Below, piece by piece: positions 16,948 through 26,581 of a stretch of DNA of 64,000 nucleotides. The notes beneath the pieces are model-generated. The model was not told where the DNA came from, did no database searches, and saw only the letters and a list, made by a program, of their open reading frames with translations. Source of the stretch: Rhodohalobacter sp. SW132 (lineage in GTDB: Bacteria > Bacteroidota > Rhodothermia > Balneolales > Balneolaceae); assembly GCF_003390325.1 (NCBI RefSeq), contig NZ_QUOK01000005.1:310001-374000 (forward strand). Direction: 5' to 3'. How positions within the stretch are numbered: position 1 is the first letter of the stretch; each line of letters opens with the position of its first letter. The position numbers and the translations under genes were made by a program.

Positions 16948-16969
16948 AGTGTGTATTAATGTACACACT
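16948..16969 (-). promoter_or_regulatory. Perfect inverted-repeat operator upstream of the MerC operon
   Basis: AGTGTGTA-N6-TACACACT, an exact 8-bp dyad centred 42 nt before the MerC start codon. The spacing suits a dimeric or tetrameric ribbon-helix-helix protein, and such a protein is encoded two genes down. One half-site is repeated inside the MerC gene end (16490-16497). Confidence 0.6.
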
Positions 16970-17666
16970 CAAAGTTAGATTTTCAACATCAAAAATTACT
17001 TTGAGAATTATCTTTACTGAAAAAACTGAGTTCGATTTTAAAATTGAGTAAAAAAAGCGGACGATTGGAGAAAATTAATTAAAGAGAGAAGGAAGGAGCC
17101 GATGAAAAATTGAGAGAACCTTGACAAAATTGACAACGTGGTACTTCTTCGAAATAAGTAAGACTTTTCTGGTTTTATAAGAAATCTTCGATTTTTCAAT
17201 ATTCACAATAATTTGCTCATCCCCCGGCTAAACTAAACTTCACTTTTTCCCTAAATGTATTGCCTCTTTAATGCAGACTATAGATGGATAGTGGTTAATG
17301 CCTGCACATGCACAAAACTGAATTGACAGTACTGGAAATGCTTATTAACACCCTATAACCTATTGCACACCATTTACTTATGACAATTAAATTTTTCATT
17401 ATTCCTGTCTCGGGGTAACCAATTTTGTCTTTTCAAATGTTGATAAAATAACTCCCGGTAAATTTTATAATCTCTTCTTCAAAACAGAATTTTCGAACAA
17501 ATTAATAGTTTCACTTGACTCAGATGATTTTTTTGCACAAGTTAAGTTAACGGTTAAGTAACAATCAAGTCGGGTCTGGAAATAGGAGGGAAACCAGATC
17601 AATTTGCAGTATCCATGTAAGAATTTTATTCGCAATCCTAAAACCGCTACATATAGCACAAGGTGT
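16970..17666. other. Gene-free AT-rich intergenic region
   Basis: About 700 nt between the divergent MerC operon and the TonB receptor gene. No credible ORF or RNA gene is visible. It must hold the promoter of the receptor. A strong AGGAGG lies at 17584-17589 but is not suitably spaced for any good start (an ATG followed directly by TAA is at 17614, a TTG in the receptor frame at 17604). Confidence 0.5.
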
Positions 17667-20666
17667 ATGCAGGCTTCAAAAAAAATTATTTTCACTGGTT
17701 TATTCTTTTTTCTTTTCCAGAGTTATCTATTTGCGCAGGGAACTCTCAGGGGAGTCATTACAGATCAAGCGGACGGGCAAACGCTGGTAGGTGCAACAGT
17801 CATCATTATTGGAACTTCTACTGGAACCGCTACCAACCTTGAGGGAAGGTATCAGTTGCGTCGAATTCCGGCCGGGGAGGTACAGTTGAGGTTCTCCTAC
17901 ATTGGCTATGAATCAAAAACTCTTGATGTTACCATTCCTGAAGAAGGTACAGTAACATTAGATGTAGAACTGAGAGCAGCTTCAGTTGAAGGAGAAGAAG
18001 TTACGATTACCTCACAGGCTTTGGGTCAAATAGTCGCTATAAATCAGCAGAGGGCTTCAAATACGATTGTAAATATCGTTTCCGAAGAAAAAATCCGTGA
18101 GTTGCCTGATGCAAATGCAGCCGAATCCATTGGCCGTTTATCAGGAGTCTCACTTGGCAGATCGGGAGGAGAAGCCAATAAGGTAATCCTCAGAGGTTTA
18201 AGTGATAAATATCTAAATGTCACTGTAGATGGCGTAAAACTTCCGGCCACAGATGCACTGGGCCGGGGAGTTGACCTCAGCTCAATTTCACAAAACTCTC
18301 TTGCCGGAATTGAATTACATAAAGCCGTTACCCCCGACAAAGATGCTGATGCCATAGCAGGATCTATCAATTTAGTTACAAGAAAAGCTCCGGAAGAAAG
18401 TGAATTCAGGCTTACCGCTAAAGGCGGCTATAATAATATACTGGAATCTTTCGGGCAGTACGATTTCGATCTAAAATACGGTGGGAGGTTCTTCGATAAC
18501 TTTTTAGGGATTCAGATTAACGGAAACCTTGAAAGTAAAATCAGAAATAATGAGAGAATTAATATCGGATATGACACCTCACTGGATCAGAATAGAGATT
18601 ACCTGATTAACAATCTCCACCTGCAATATGTTGATGAAAACAGATCAAGAAAAGGAGTAGGAGTAATTTTCGACTTTAATTTGCCCGCCGATGGAAATAT
18701 TAAGCTCAGTTCAATGTATAGCACGACAACAAGAGATTTTCTCACGCATTCCCGAAATTATCCGCAAGCTCAGGGAGGTGTTACCTACTCATTCAGGGAC
18801 CGTGAAAATCAGATCGATATTTTTTCGAATTCTATAATGGGTGAAAATACATTTCTCGGGTTAGATGCCAATTGGATTTTATCGTATTCCCGGTCTGAAT
18901 CAAAATTCCCCTATGATTATGAGGCCAATTTTTTTGAACCATCCAGCAGTGGTGTATCCGGCATGAGATCCGGGATGCCTATCATCAAAGAAAATCCAGA
19001 GCAGTTTGCAGATTTTGCATACAACAACTTTGAGAATGCAAGTATTAGTGACGCATTTTATCGAACACAGGATAATTCTGATGCTGAACTTACTGCAAGA
19101 CTTGACCTTGCAAGGGAATACTCTGTTAGTAATGCTTTCTCTGGGGAGATAAAAGTTGGTGGAAAATTTGCCACAAAGGACAGATCAAATGTAAATACAC
19201 GAACATTTGCCCCCTATCGGCTCGGATATTGGAGAGAATTCGAAACCTTGCCTAACGGCTCTGTTGCCCGAAAGGATTTTGACGGGTCACACTTTGAGGA
19301 TTTTTATCAATCATTCTTAAACAACCCGGGCTCCAGGCAGCCTTCATTCAGTGACTTTTTGCATTCTGATCCCAGATCGAGATTTATTTTAGACGATTTC
19401 AACATGAATCCACTGATTGACCGCGACAGAATGCGTCAGTGGTACAGCCTGAACAAGAATGGTATAAACCAGGCAGGCACAAATGTAGAGTATCACCATG
19501 ATCCTTCGGCTGAAGCAAATACGTATGACATTACAGAATCGGTTACAGCCGGTTACTTGATGAACACCTTTAACTTTGGACAAATCGTTACAGCTATTGT
19601 CGGAGCAAGGGTTGAGCACGAAAACCACGATTACAGCAACACCTATTCTCCCCGGCAAATTGGTGGATTTCCTGTACCGGAAGGAAGTACACGCGATACC
19701 AGTTCCACATACTCTGAAACTATAATACTCCCCCACCTGCATTTAAATATTGCCCCTACAAACTTTATGAACATCAGGCTTGCAGCGTTCAGAGCATTGG
19801 CCCGCCCTGATTTTAACATGCGCCTGCTATCCTACTTTGCCTGGCGTGATTCTGAAACCGGGGGCGACCGGATTTTGGTGCTTGGAAATCCAAAACTAAA
19901 AACCGCCAAAGCCTGGAATTATGAAGTCAGCACTTCATTCTATGGCAACAGGCTTGGATTATTTACGGTATCCGCCTTCTACAAAAGTATTGATGACATG
20001 TATCATATGCTGAACGGCATTAATACCTCGGGTGATACACTTATTAATAGCCTGGGCCTGGATTGGAGCTCTCCCCACCGGGCGAATTATAACCTGTTTG
20101 TTCCTTACAACTCTCCTGAAACATCAGAAGTGTATGGTTTGGAATTAGATCACCAGATAAATTTGACATGGCTCCCCGGGTTACTCGGAAATTTTGTTTT
20201 AAGCTATAATGCCTCACTTGTAAAATCGAATACGACTCTGTTTGGAGCAACTACCGACACCGTATATGTTCCGGATCCAATATTAGGAGAGCGTGCTCAA
20301 TACCAGGTCCGGACAATAACTTTTGAACAGGAGATGCAGGACCAGCCTGAGCTCTTCGGGAATGTATCACTTGGATACGATATCGGAGGATTTTCAGGTC
20401 GAATCTCAGCTTTTCATCAGTCAGAATTTTACAGTTCTTTTTCTCCAACCGGCAGAAGTGATCGAATTCAGTCGGCTTATACCCGGTTAGATTTAGCCCT
20501 TAAATACAGGTTCACAGACTTTTTAACTGTAGTAGGGAATGTAAATAACTTAACGAGTATAAGAGAGAGTAATATTCAGCATAACAGGCAGATTGGGTAT
20601 AAGATCCCAAGATCCACCGAATCGTACGGGTTAACATTTGATTTTGGTGTGCAAATAAACTTGTGA
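17667..20666 (+). CDS. TonB-dependent receptor, Xanthomonas/Caulobacter-like type with carboxypeptidase-regulatory domain
   Basis: 999 residues from the ATG at 17667, which gives a clean signal peptide (KKIIFTGLFFFLFQSYLFAQ). An in-frame TTG at 17604 would add 21 residues and is less likely. Domains: CarboxypepD_reg-like (about 22-105, GTSTGTATNLEGRYQLRRIP), plug (about 125-245, IRELPDANAAESIGRLSGV, VILRGLSDKYLNVTVDGVK), then a very long barrel ending FDFGVQINL. The SDKYLNVTVDGVKLP and LAGIELHKAVTPDKDADAIAG segments resemble TIGR01782-type receptors for carbohydrates or other large substrates. There is no SusD partner. It is followed by a T9SS beta-helix gene 66 nt downstream, so the two probably act on the same substrate. 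Confidence 0.85.
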   Translation: MQASKKIIFTGLFFFLFQSYLFAQGTLRGVITDQADGQTLVGATVIIIGTSTGTATNLEGRYQLRRIPAGEVQLRFSYIGYESKTLDVTIPEEGTVTLDVELRAASVEGEEVTITSQALGQIVAINQQRASNTIVNIVSEEKIRELPDANAAESIGRLSGVSLGRSGGEANKVILRGLSDKYLNVTVDGVKLPATDALGRGVDLSSISQNSLAGIELHKAVTPDKDADAIAGSINLVTRKAPEESEFRLTAKGGYNNILESFGQYDFDLKYGGRFFDNFLGIQINGNLESKIRNNERINIGYDTSLDQNRDYLINNLHLQYVDENRSRKGVGVIFDFNLPADGNIKLSSMYSTTTRDFLTHSRNYPQAQGGVTYSFRDRENQIDIFSNSIMGENTFLGLDANWILSYSRSESKFPYDYEANFFEPSSSGVSGMRSGMPIIKENPEQFADFAYNNFENASISDAFYRTQDNSDAELTARLDLAREYSVSNAFSGEIKVGGKFATKDRSNVNTRTFAPYRLGYWREFETLPNGSVARKDFDGSHFEDFYQSFLNNPGSRQPSFSDFLHSDPRSRFILDDFNMNPLIDRDRMRQWYSLNKNGINQAGTNVEYHHDPSAEANTYDITESVTAGYLMNTFNFGQIVTAIVGARVEHENHDYSNTYSPRQIGGFPVPEGSTRDTSSTYSETIILPHLHLNIAPTNFMNIRLAAFRALARPDFNMRLLSYFAWRDSETGGDRILVLGNPKLKTAKAWNYEVSTSFYGNRLGLFTVSAFYKSIDDMYHMLNGINTSGDTLINSLGLDWSSPHRANYNLFVPYNSPETSEVYGLELDHQINLTWLPGLLGNFVLSYNASLVKSNTTLFGATTDTVYVPDPILGERAQYQVRTITFEQEMQDQPELFGNVSLGYDIGGFSGRISAFHQSEFYSSFSPTGRSDRIQSAYTRLDLALKYRFTDFLTVVGNVNNLTSIRESNIQHNRQIGYKIPRSTESYGLTFDFGVQINL

Positions 20667-20732
20667 TGCAAAATTGTTTAGAGTAAAAAATACTCTGAAA
20701 TCTAACCATAACCACTAATAGGAGGTATCATT

Positions 20733-22442
20733 ATGATATCAAAAAGTTACTTTAGTATTAGTACAGTTATTGTACTAATGGCAATGTTAACAAGTGTATC
20801 ATTTGCACAGGATGTAGTTACACTTGAGCCTTATAACGTAAATCAACAGTTCCTTGTTGATCAGATTGCAGCAGACACTGCCGCAAATGATGGAGTCATA
20901 CCGGAAGGCAGAATCTATGAATTAATCGGAGGTGAGGTATATTTAAATACCTCTATTCTATTCATAGAAGATTATGAAACGCTTCATGTACGGTCTTCAA
21001 ATGACGAAAAAGCGATTATATATCAATATCCCACAGGATCGGGCGACAACCCTAACAATCCTCCCGGCAACTTGTTCATTTCAAGAGGCGGAGATATCAT
21101 TCTTGATGGCCTTGCTGTAACCGGCTATTATGAACCGGGTGACGATCTTTCAGAAGAGGAGTTTGATGAGTTATATACGGTTCAGGGTGGTCTGCTACGA
21201 ACAAATCAGGAAGGTGCTTCAATCATAGTAACGAACAGTATATTTTCAAATGTTGCAGGACAAATTTTAAGAACGGAAGGTTCTACAGTGAAAATTCATT
21301 TTGAAGATGTAGTTTTTGCAAATCTGGGAGCTCTTTCGACCTCAAATTTTGGTGCCGGTAAAGGTATTGATCTTAGGGAGGCTTCGGTTGATTCCTTAAT
21401 AATGATAAATAATACATTTGTTAATTATCAGGATCGACCCATAAGACACTACAATTTCGGAAATCCTGAGGCCGGTACAGGTGCAATCGGTTATGGGTTA
21501 TTTGATCATAACACATTTGTAAATGGAATGGGATTCCACGGAGTTTTATCACTGGGAACAGTTGGGGATAAAATTGAGATCACAAACAATCTTTTTGTGG
21601 ACGCCTTTGCTTCCGGTGAAGATCCCACAGACGATACCCGAACTGCAGAATGGGCCAACACTGGCGAGCAGTATGATAATGGTAACAACCGGATGGCGTG
21701 GATCTTTGCCAATCCAAATGAAACCACTGAGTGGGTAATAGAAAACAACTATTTCGCTGTAACAGCTGAAGGTCAGAATTTCCTTGATAGTTATGAAGAA
21801 CTCTCGGTCGGTGAACCATTGTCGATACATATCAGGGAAAGGTTAGGAGATTCTGCAGATGATGCATTTACTCAGATTGACGATCCCGGTTTAACAAATG
21901 TACCGGATTTGATGATTGGCCTGATGACGTACTATATTGAAGTAGCCGAAAAAACAAAGGATACTCCAAATGATTACTGGAATCCGGCTACTGAAGATAT
22001 GGACCGGCGTCCCATCACCTATTATGTGAATGATTTTGATGCTTCTTATTCTACCTCATCAGCAGCTTATACCGGAGCAACTGATGGTTTCCCTGTTGGT
22101 GACCTAAACTGGTTTCCCGCTATAAAAGAAGACTGGGTATCTACATCTTCTGAAATTATTGCCGGAGATATTCCAACAACAATCTCCTTAAAGCAAAATT
22201 ATCCCAACCCGTTTAACCCTGCTACTACTATCCAATACGATCTTGCAACAGCCTCTAATGTGCAAATTGATGTTTTTGATATGCTGGGACGAAAAGTGGC
22301 AACACTGGTAAATAATGATTTCCAACAGGCTGGAACTTATCGTGTAAATTTTGATGCCAGCAACCTGAGCAGCGGTATCTACATCTATATGCTAAAAGCC
22401 GGAGATATTTCTCAAACCAAAAGGATGACTCTGATAAAGTAA
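20733..22442 (+). CDS. T9SS-exported right-handed beta-helix protein
   Basis: 569 residues with an excellent AGGAGG 7 nt before the ATG. Signal peptide to about residue 25. The central region (about 60-400) has short repeated strand-turn units such as IIVTNSIFSNVAGQ, LIMINNTFVNYQ and IEITNNLFVDAF, typical of a parallel beta-helix (pectate-lyase or chondroitinase-B fold). A T9SS type A domain (about 490-569) has [18 protein letters not shown] and the SSGIYIYMLKAGD ending. No catalytic residues could be assigned; it may be a lyase or a binding protein. It lies 66 nt after the TonB receptor and ends before a strong terminator. Confidence 0.85.
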   Translation: MISKSYFSISTVIVLMAMLTSVSFAQDVVTLEPYNVNQQFLVDQIAADTAANDGVIPEGRIYELIGGEVYLNTSILFIEDYETLHVRSSNDEKAIIYQYPTGSGDNPNNPPGNLFISRGGDIILDGLAVTGYYEPGDDLSEEEFDELYTVQGGLLRTNQEGASIIVTNSIFSNVAGQILRTEGSTVKIHFEDVVFANLGALSTSNFGAGKGIDLREASVDSLIMINNTFVNYQDRPIRHYNFGNPEAGTGAIGYGLFDHNTFVNGMGFHGVLSLGTVGDKIEITNNLFVDAFASGEDPTDDTRTAEWANTGEQYDNGNNRMAWIFANPNETTEWVIENNYFAVTAEGQNFLDSYEELSVGEPLSIHIRERLGDSADDAFTQIDDPGLTNVPDLMIGLMTYYIEVAEKTKDTPNDYWNPATEDMDRRPITYYVNDFDASYSTSSAAYTGATDGFPVGDLNWFPAIKEDWVSTSSEIIAGDIPTTISLKQNYPNPFNPATTIQYDLATASNVQIDVFDMLGRKVATLVNNDFQQAGTYRVNFDASNLSSGIYIYMLKAGDISQTKRMTLIK

Positions 22443-22483
22443 TTCAGAACTGCAGATTCATTCTTAAACTGAACACTACAATT

Positions 22484-22516
22484 AAAAGCTCTGGCACACA
22501 ACCAGGGCTTTTTTTT
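22484..22516 (+). terminator. Rho-independent terminator
   Basis: AAAGCTCTGG / CCAGGGCTTT stem with a 7-nt loop followed by a long T-run, 40 nt past the beta-helix gene stop. It closes the receptor/beta-helix operon. Confidence 0.9.
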
Positions 22517-22643
22517 ATCCTGATGTGTTGAAAGACGAATAAATTGTTTTATATCACAGGATTGTTCTTACTTCCTGAATCAGGCAATGAACTCCTTCAA
22601 TCAGCTCTCCCCCATTTAGGTCCACTATTATTTGATTTCTCCT

Positions 22644-23435
22644 TTACTCCTCTCTATCCGGATCATTTTCATCATCATTACTTGTATCTTCAGCTCCTGA
22701 ATTATTTTTATTACCTGACCCGTTGACTGAACTGGTATTCTGCTTTTCATCATCCGGCTCTTTTTTCTCTCTCTTCTCAGAATACTCATCAAACATCTGG
22801 CGCGCTTCTTCATCTTCAAGTTCCATCTGCCGCTCCATGAGCAGGCGCCGGTGATCGGCCATGTCATCATCTTTCAGAATCTCATCAATTTCACGGGGTT
22901 TTGGCAGTTCGTCTACCGAATTAATTCCAAAGTGCTTCAAAAAGTGTTTCGTAGTTTTGTAAAGCAGCGGTTTACCGGGAGAATCGGCCCTGCCGGAAAC
23001 CCTCACCAGCATCTTTTCCAGTAACTGGCGCAGAATATACCCGGAATCCACCCCGCGTATATCATCCACTTCCGGTTTTGTGATCGGCTGCCGGTACGCC
23101 ACGATGGCGAGTGTTTCTGTAGCTGACTGCGACAGTTTCCGGTACGCATTTTCGTGCTGAAAAATGCTCAGCCAGGGATGATATCTTGGCTGGGTGACAA
23201 ATGTGTAACCGCCGCCGGTCTCCTCAATGCGAAATGCAAGATCGTTCTCTTCGTACCGCTCGTTCAGACGGTTTATAATTCGCTTTATAATCTCCTCATT
23301 TAACTGAAGATCTTCCTCACTTTCAGTCACAATTTCAGACAATTTTTCCCATCCAATCGGCTGCGGACTTGAAAAAATAAGGGCTTCGATCACAGCGGTT
23401 AACCGTGTACCATCAACAAAACGGTAATCAAGCAT
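22644..23435 (-). CDS. scpB: Segregation and condensation protein B
   Basis: 263 residues. Two winged-helix domains typical of ScpB: IEALIFSSPQPIGWEKLSEIV and EETGGGYTFVTQPRYHPWL in the first, LSQSATETLAIVAYRQPITKPEVDDIRGVDSGYILRQLLEK-type in the second. The C-terminal 75 residues are a charged low-complexity tail (EDEEARQMFDEYSEKREKK, then Asn/Asp-rich), longer than in most homologues. ScpB binds the ScpA kleisin of the SMC complex. No scpA is adjacent. It starts 79 nt after the AstE-like gene. Confidence 0.95.
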   Translation of the reverse strand: MLDYRFVDGTRLTAVIEALIFSSPQPIGWEKLSEIVTESEEDLQLNEEIIKRIINRLNERYEENDLAFRIEETGGGYTFVTQPRYHPWLSIFQHENAYRKLSQSATETLAIVAYRQPITKPEVDDIRGVDSGYILRQLLEKMLVRVSGRADSPGKPLLYKTTKHFLKHFGINSVDELPKPREIDEILKDDDMADHRRLLMERQMELEDEEARQMFDEYSEKREKKEPDDEKQNTSSVNGSGNKNNSGAEDTSNDDENDPDREE

Positions 23436-23514
23436 GATTTGTGAACTATGAGATGTGTGATTTTAGATCAGAGAATTCTTCACAGAAGATAGCGGGGTTT
23501 CATCAAAAGTAAAA

Positions 23515-24678
23515 TTACCGCCTGAAGCAGATATAGGTGAATTCGTTTTTTTCGAGTACCCGGTATCCAAGCAGGTGAAAAATCTCTTTAACCAGGAATT
23601 TCGCAATCCTGCGATCTACTTCATAGACCTGGCGGCTGACTTTTGTGACCCCCGGCAGATATTGCAATATAGCGTGTGCCGAGCTGTTCCTGAACCATGA
23701 TGAGAGAGTAAGCCAGAATGGTGACACCTCGTCCAGAATCAAAAAACCATCGTTTCCGCGTTTTTGATAGAGCGGCATAAAAATCCTTCCGGAAACGGGA
23801 GCCTTTATTAATTCACCATTTTCATAAGCCAGCGGAGTCTCTTTTTCCACGCGATCAAAATTATGAAATCCCGGAAACATGTCGAACGTTTCCGGATCCT
23901 CCACGTAATGATGATAACGAATTTCGTAATAGGTATCGGGAACAGTGGCATCTGCCTGTATCTCCTGTTCTGCTGCTTTCAGCGATTCTTCATCCAGATT
24001 CTGCAGCCCTGTATAGTGTAACAACAGGTGAATAAATGCCTCGCTTTTGCTAACCGATGCACTTGCGGTATGTGCCCCGGCTTCGAACCCAACAGCCCTG
24101 TACCCCAAATTGTTAATATAGCTCAATAGCGTACCGTGAATATTTTCTTCAATTCCGAGAACCTGCGGCACGGGAAATTTCCGTGCAATTTCCCGGTTTT
24201 TCAGAGTATCGTTCAATAAAATAAATGCACAGCTTTCAGATGAGGTGGTATGCAGGTCTGCAAAGATAATATCCTGGTCATTAGGACTGTGTTTTTCCAG
24301 GATATCCTCAATGGTAGATTTTATTTTCAGGCTTTCATAGTATTCTGAAGGTTCCTGACCAGAACTATTGATTGTTTCAGAGTAATCCCGGTCTGTCCCA
24401 AAAACTTCCCACAGCCTGTTCAGGTCTGTATCAATGTAGCGCACACCGCGATTCAGAGCTTCAATATTTCCTTTTATCGCATAAAGAGTGCCATTCAGAC
24501 TATTTTTCTTTTTTGAGTATTGTTTCAGAACATTTACCACTGCAGAAACACCCGCAGTTTCGTTACCGTGAATACCCACAAACAGAACCACAACAGGGCC
24601 GCCTTTTTTACCGGACCTGACCAGTTGAATGCGGTTGTATTGTCCTTCTTTTTCTTGTACTTCAGTTTCTTGAATCAT
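23515..24678 (-). CDS. Succinylglutamate desuccinylase / aspartoacylase (AstE-ASPA) family zinc amidohydrolase
   Basis: 387 residues from the ATG at 24676-24678. A longer reading adds 20 residues that lie over the preceding gene and is not preferred. Zinc ligands are visible in GIHGNETAG (His and Glu) and DLHTTSSESC (His), plus FEAGAHTA with a likely catalytic glutamate. The C-terminal domain (about 260-387, LIKAPVSGRIFMPLYQKRGNDGFLI) is the beta-rich domain of the family. It hydrolyses an N-acyl amino acid or similar amide. The start overlaps the end of the second GCS2-CBS gene by 17 nt, so the two are translationally coupled and probably share a metabolite. Confidence 0.85.
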   Translation of the reverse strand: MIQETEVQEKEGQYNRIQLVRSGKKGGPVVVLFVGIHGNETAGVSAVVNVLKQYSKKKNSLNGTLYAIKGNIEALNRGVRYIDTDLNRLWEVFGTDRDYSETINSSGQEPSEYYESLKIKSTIEDILEKHSPNDQDIIFADLHTTSSESCAFILLNDTLKNREIARKFPVPQVLGIEENIHGTLLSYINNLGYRAVGFEAGAHTASASVSKSEAFIHLLLHYTGLQNLDEESLKAAEQEIQADATVPDTYYEIRYHHYVEDPETFDMFPGFHNFDRVEKETPLAYENGELIKAPVSGRIFMPLYQKRGNDGFLILDEVSPFWLTLSSWFRNSSAHAILQYLPGVTKVSRQVYEVDRRIAKFLVKEIFHLLGYRVLEKNEFTYICFRR

Positions 24679-26563
24679 CAGACTTTTTAATTTTTTCCCA
24701 AATCTCGTGAGTATCCTTATCTGTGAGAATACCCACAAGCCGACCCTTTTCTACGACGGGAAGACAGCTTATTTTATGATCCAGCATAAGCAACATGGCA
24801 TACTTTAAATCTTCATTGGGGCCGATTGTAATGGGGTTATCGTCCATTACGTCCGATGCTATAGAGAACGGATCATTTTTATGATCCTCAAGATAACGAA
24901 TCAATCGTTTCTTTGTAATAATTCCCTTGAGTTCTCCATTCAGGTCCTCAACAGGCAGGTGCCGGATCTGTCGCCAATCCATTATTTTGAGTACAAGTTC
25001 GGCAAGATCATTTTCTGTTACCGTTACCAGGTCTGTGCTCATCACACTGCTGACCACATCATAGCGAAATTTCACATCTTTCAGATCTTCCGGACGCACC
25101 ACTTCCCAGTCATGCAGCTGCTTTCCGGATGCCCGCTTTTGATGCATCATCGCTGTAATAGCAACTGCAGCTTCTTCTTTACTGTATGATCTGCGAAGAG
25201 ACCTGAAACTATTTACAATCCATCTCGCCCCAGTTGAATGTTTGGCTGCTCGCTTTTCAATAATCGACAGGTAGTGATTTATTTCGTCGCTATCGATCTT
25301 CAGTTTCTCCAGCCCGCCTTTTGCCATGGGAAGTAAAATTTCGAGTATCAGTCTGCGGGCTGACATTAAGTTATCCTCCCAAACCATTCCGCTCTGTATG
25401 CCCCACATCGCTGCTTTATAAAAATTTTCTTTCGCGTCTTCGAATGACTGTTCCTGCCAGTTACTTTCAAACTGTTCCGGCATATTGCTCATCAACCCGG
25501 TCCAAAAAGCCAGGTTGGCTATCTCATCCTTTTCTGTTGGCCCGGATGGAAGATAACGGTTTTCAATTCTCAGGTGCGGAACACCATCCGTAACGCCGTA
25601 ACAAGGACGATTCCATTTATAAACAGTTCCGTTATGAAGCTGTAAGGCATCCAGTTTTGGAATTACTCCCTCGTCCAGCAGTTCCAGTGAATCTTTTTCC
25701 AGATCTGTAGAAAAAAGAAGCGTGTGTCTTGCAATATCATTTTTAAAAACATCTCCGAGGTCCCGGATCCACCGGTTGCCAAATGTAACCCGTTGTTCCC
25801 GTTCCCTGAAATTGAACCCCTTACCGCGGGTATCAATACTCTGCTGAAAAAGAGCAATTCTGGTTTCTGACCACAGCTGTTTTCCAAGCAGCAGCGGTGA
25901 GTTTGCAGCCACAGACAGTACAGGTCCGGAAATCATCTGTGCCCAGTTGTACAGGTCCGTAAACCGGTTCGGTTCAATCTGCAAATGGCACTGAAAGCTG
26001 GTATTGCACGCTTCAAATAAGATATTACTATGGCGAAGAATCAGTTCATCCACCCCGATAATATTTAACTCAAAATCTTCTCCCCTGAGTTCGTACAAAA
26101 TATCGGTTAGCGCCTTGTATCTCTTTTTCGGAGTCAGATATTCTATTTGTACTGCTCTGAAATCGATAGAAGGTAAAATTCCCGTAAGTATCACTTTTTC
26201 ATCCATCGAGCCGGCAGCATCTTCAGCTTTGCTCAATAAATCCGTTAGCTGATTCTCCATTTCTGAGAAACAGCGCGGCCCGATTGGGAGCGGATCAAGA
26301 TTAATCTCCAGGTTATATTTGGCAAGTTCGGAAGTGAAATGGTCATCATCCACCATCTGAAGAATAACGGATGCGTTTTTGGATGGTTTGAAATGGCTGT
26401 CTACCAGGCAAAATTCCTGTTCAGCTCCAATCCTCACCACACCGGACTCAAATATATTCTCTTTCAGAATTCGTTCGATTGCTTCTACATCACGCAGCAA
26501 ATGCCTGAGAAAATATTTTCTGGCTTCGGGATCTTTAGCCAGTGAAATTTTTTGTTCTCCCAT
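24662..26563 (-). CDS. GCS2-type carboxylate-amine ligase fused to CBS pair (copy B)
   Basis: 633 residues. About 1-440 is a GCS2 (YbdK / glutamate-cysteine ligase type 2-like) domain with RIGAEQEFCLVD, ACNTSFQCHLQIEPN and HLRIENRYLPSGPT motifs, the latter near the ATP/Mg site. About 500-630 is a tandem CBS pair (MSTDLVTVTENDLAELVLKIM, MLLMLDHKISCLPVVEKGRLVGIL), which usually binds adenosine nucleotides. It likely joins an amino group to a glutamate-like carboxylate using ATP, controlled by energy charge through CBS. It lies 18 nt after its paralogue and overlaps the AstE-like gene. Substrate unknown. Confidence 0.85.
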   Translation of the reverse strand: MGEQKISLAKDPEARKYFLRHLLRDVEAIERILKENIFESGVVRIGAEQEFCLVDSHFKPSKNASVILQMVDDDHFTSELAKYNLEINLDPLPIGPRCFSEMENQLTDLLSKAEDAAGSMDEKVILTGILPSIDFRAVQIEYLTPKKRYKALTDILYELRGEDFELNIIGVDELILRHSNILFEACNTSFQCHLQIEPNRFTDLYNWAQMISGPVLSVAANSPLLLGKQLWSETRIALFQQSIDTRGKGFNFREREQRVTFGNRWIRDLGDVFKNDIARHTLLFSTDLEKDSLELLDEGVIPKLDALQLHNGTVYKWNRPCYGVTDGVPHLRIENRYLPSGPTEKDEIANLAFWTGLMSNMPEQFESNWQEQSFEDAKENFYKAAMWGIQSGMVWEDNLMSARRLILEILLPMAKGGLEKLKIDSDEINHYLSIIEKRAAKHSTGARWIVNSFRSLRRSYSKEEAAVAITAMMHQKRASGKQLHDWEVVRPEDLKDVKFRYDVVSSVMSTDLVTVTENDLAELVLKIMDWRQIRHLPVEDLNGELKGIITKKRLIRYLEDHKNDPFSIASDVMDDNPITIGPNEDLKYAMLLMLDHKISCLPVVEKGRLVGILTDKDTHEIWEKIKKSDDSRN

Positions 26564-26581
26564 ATCCTCTCCTACATAAAT

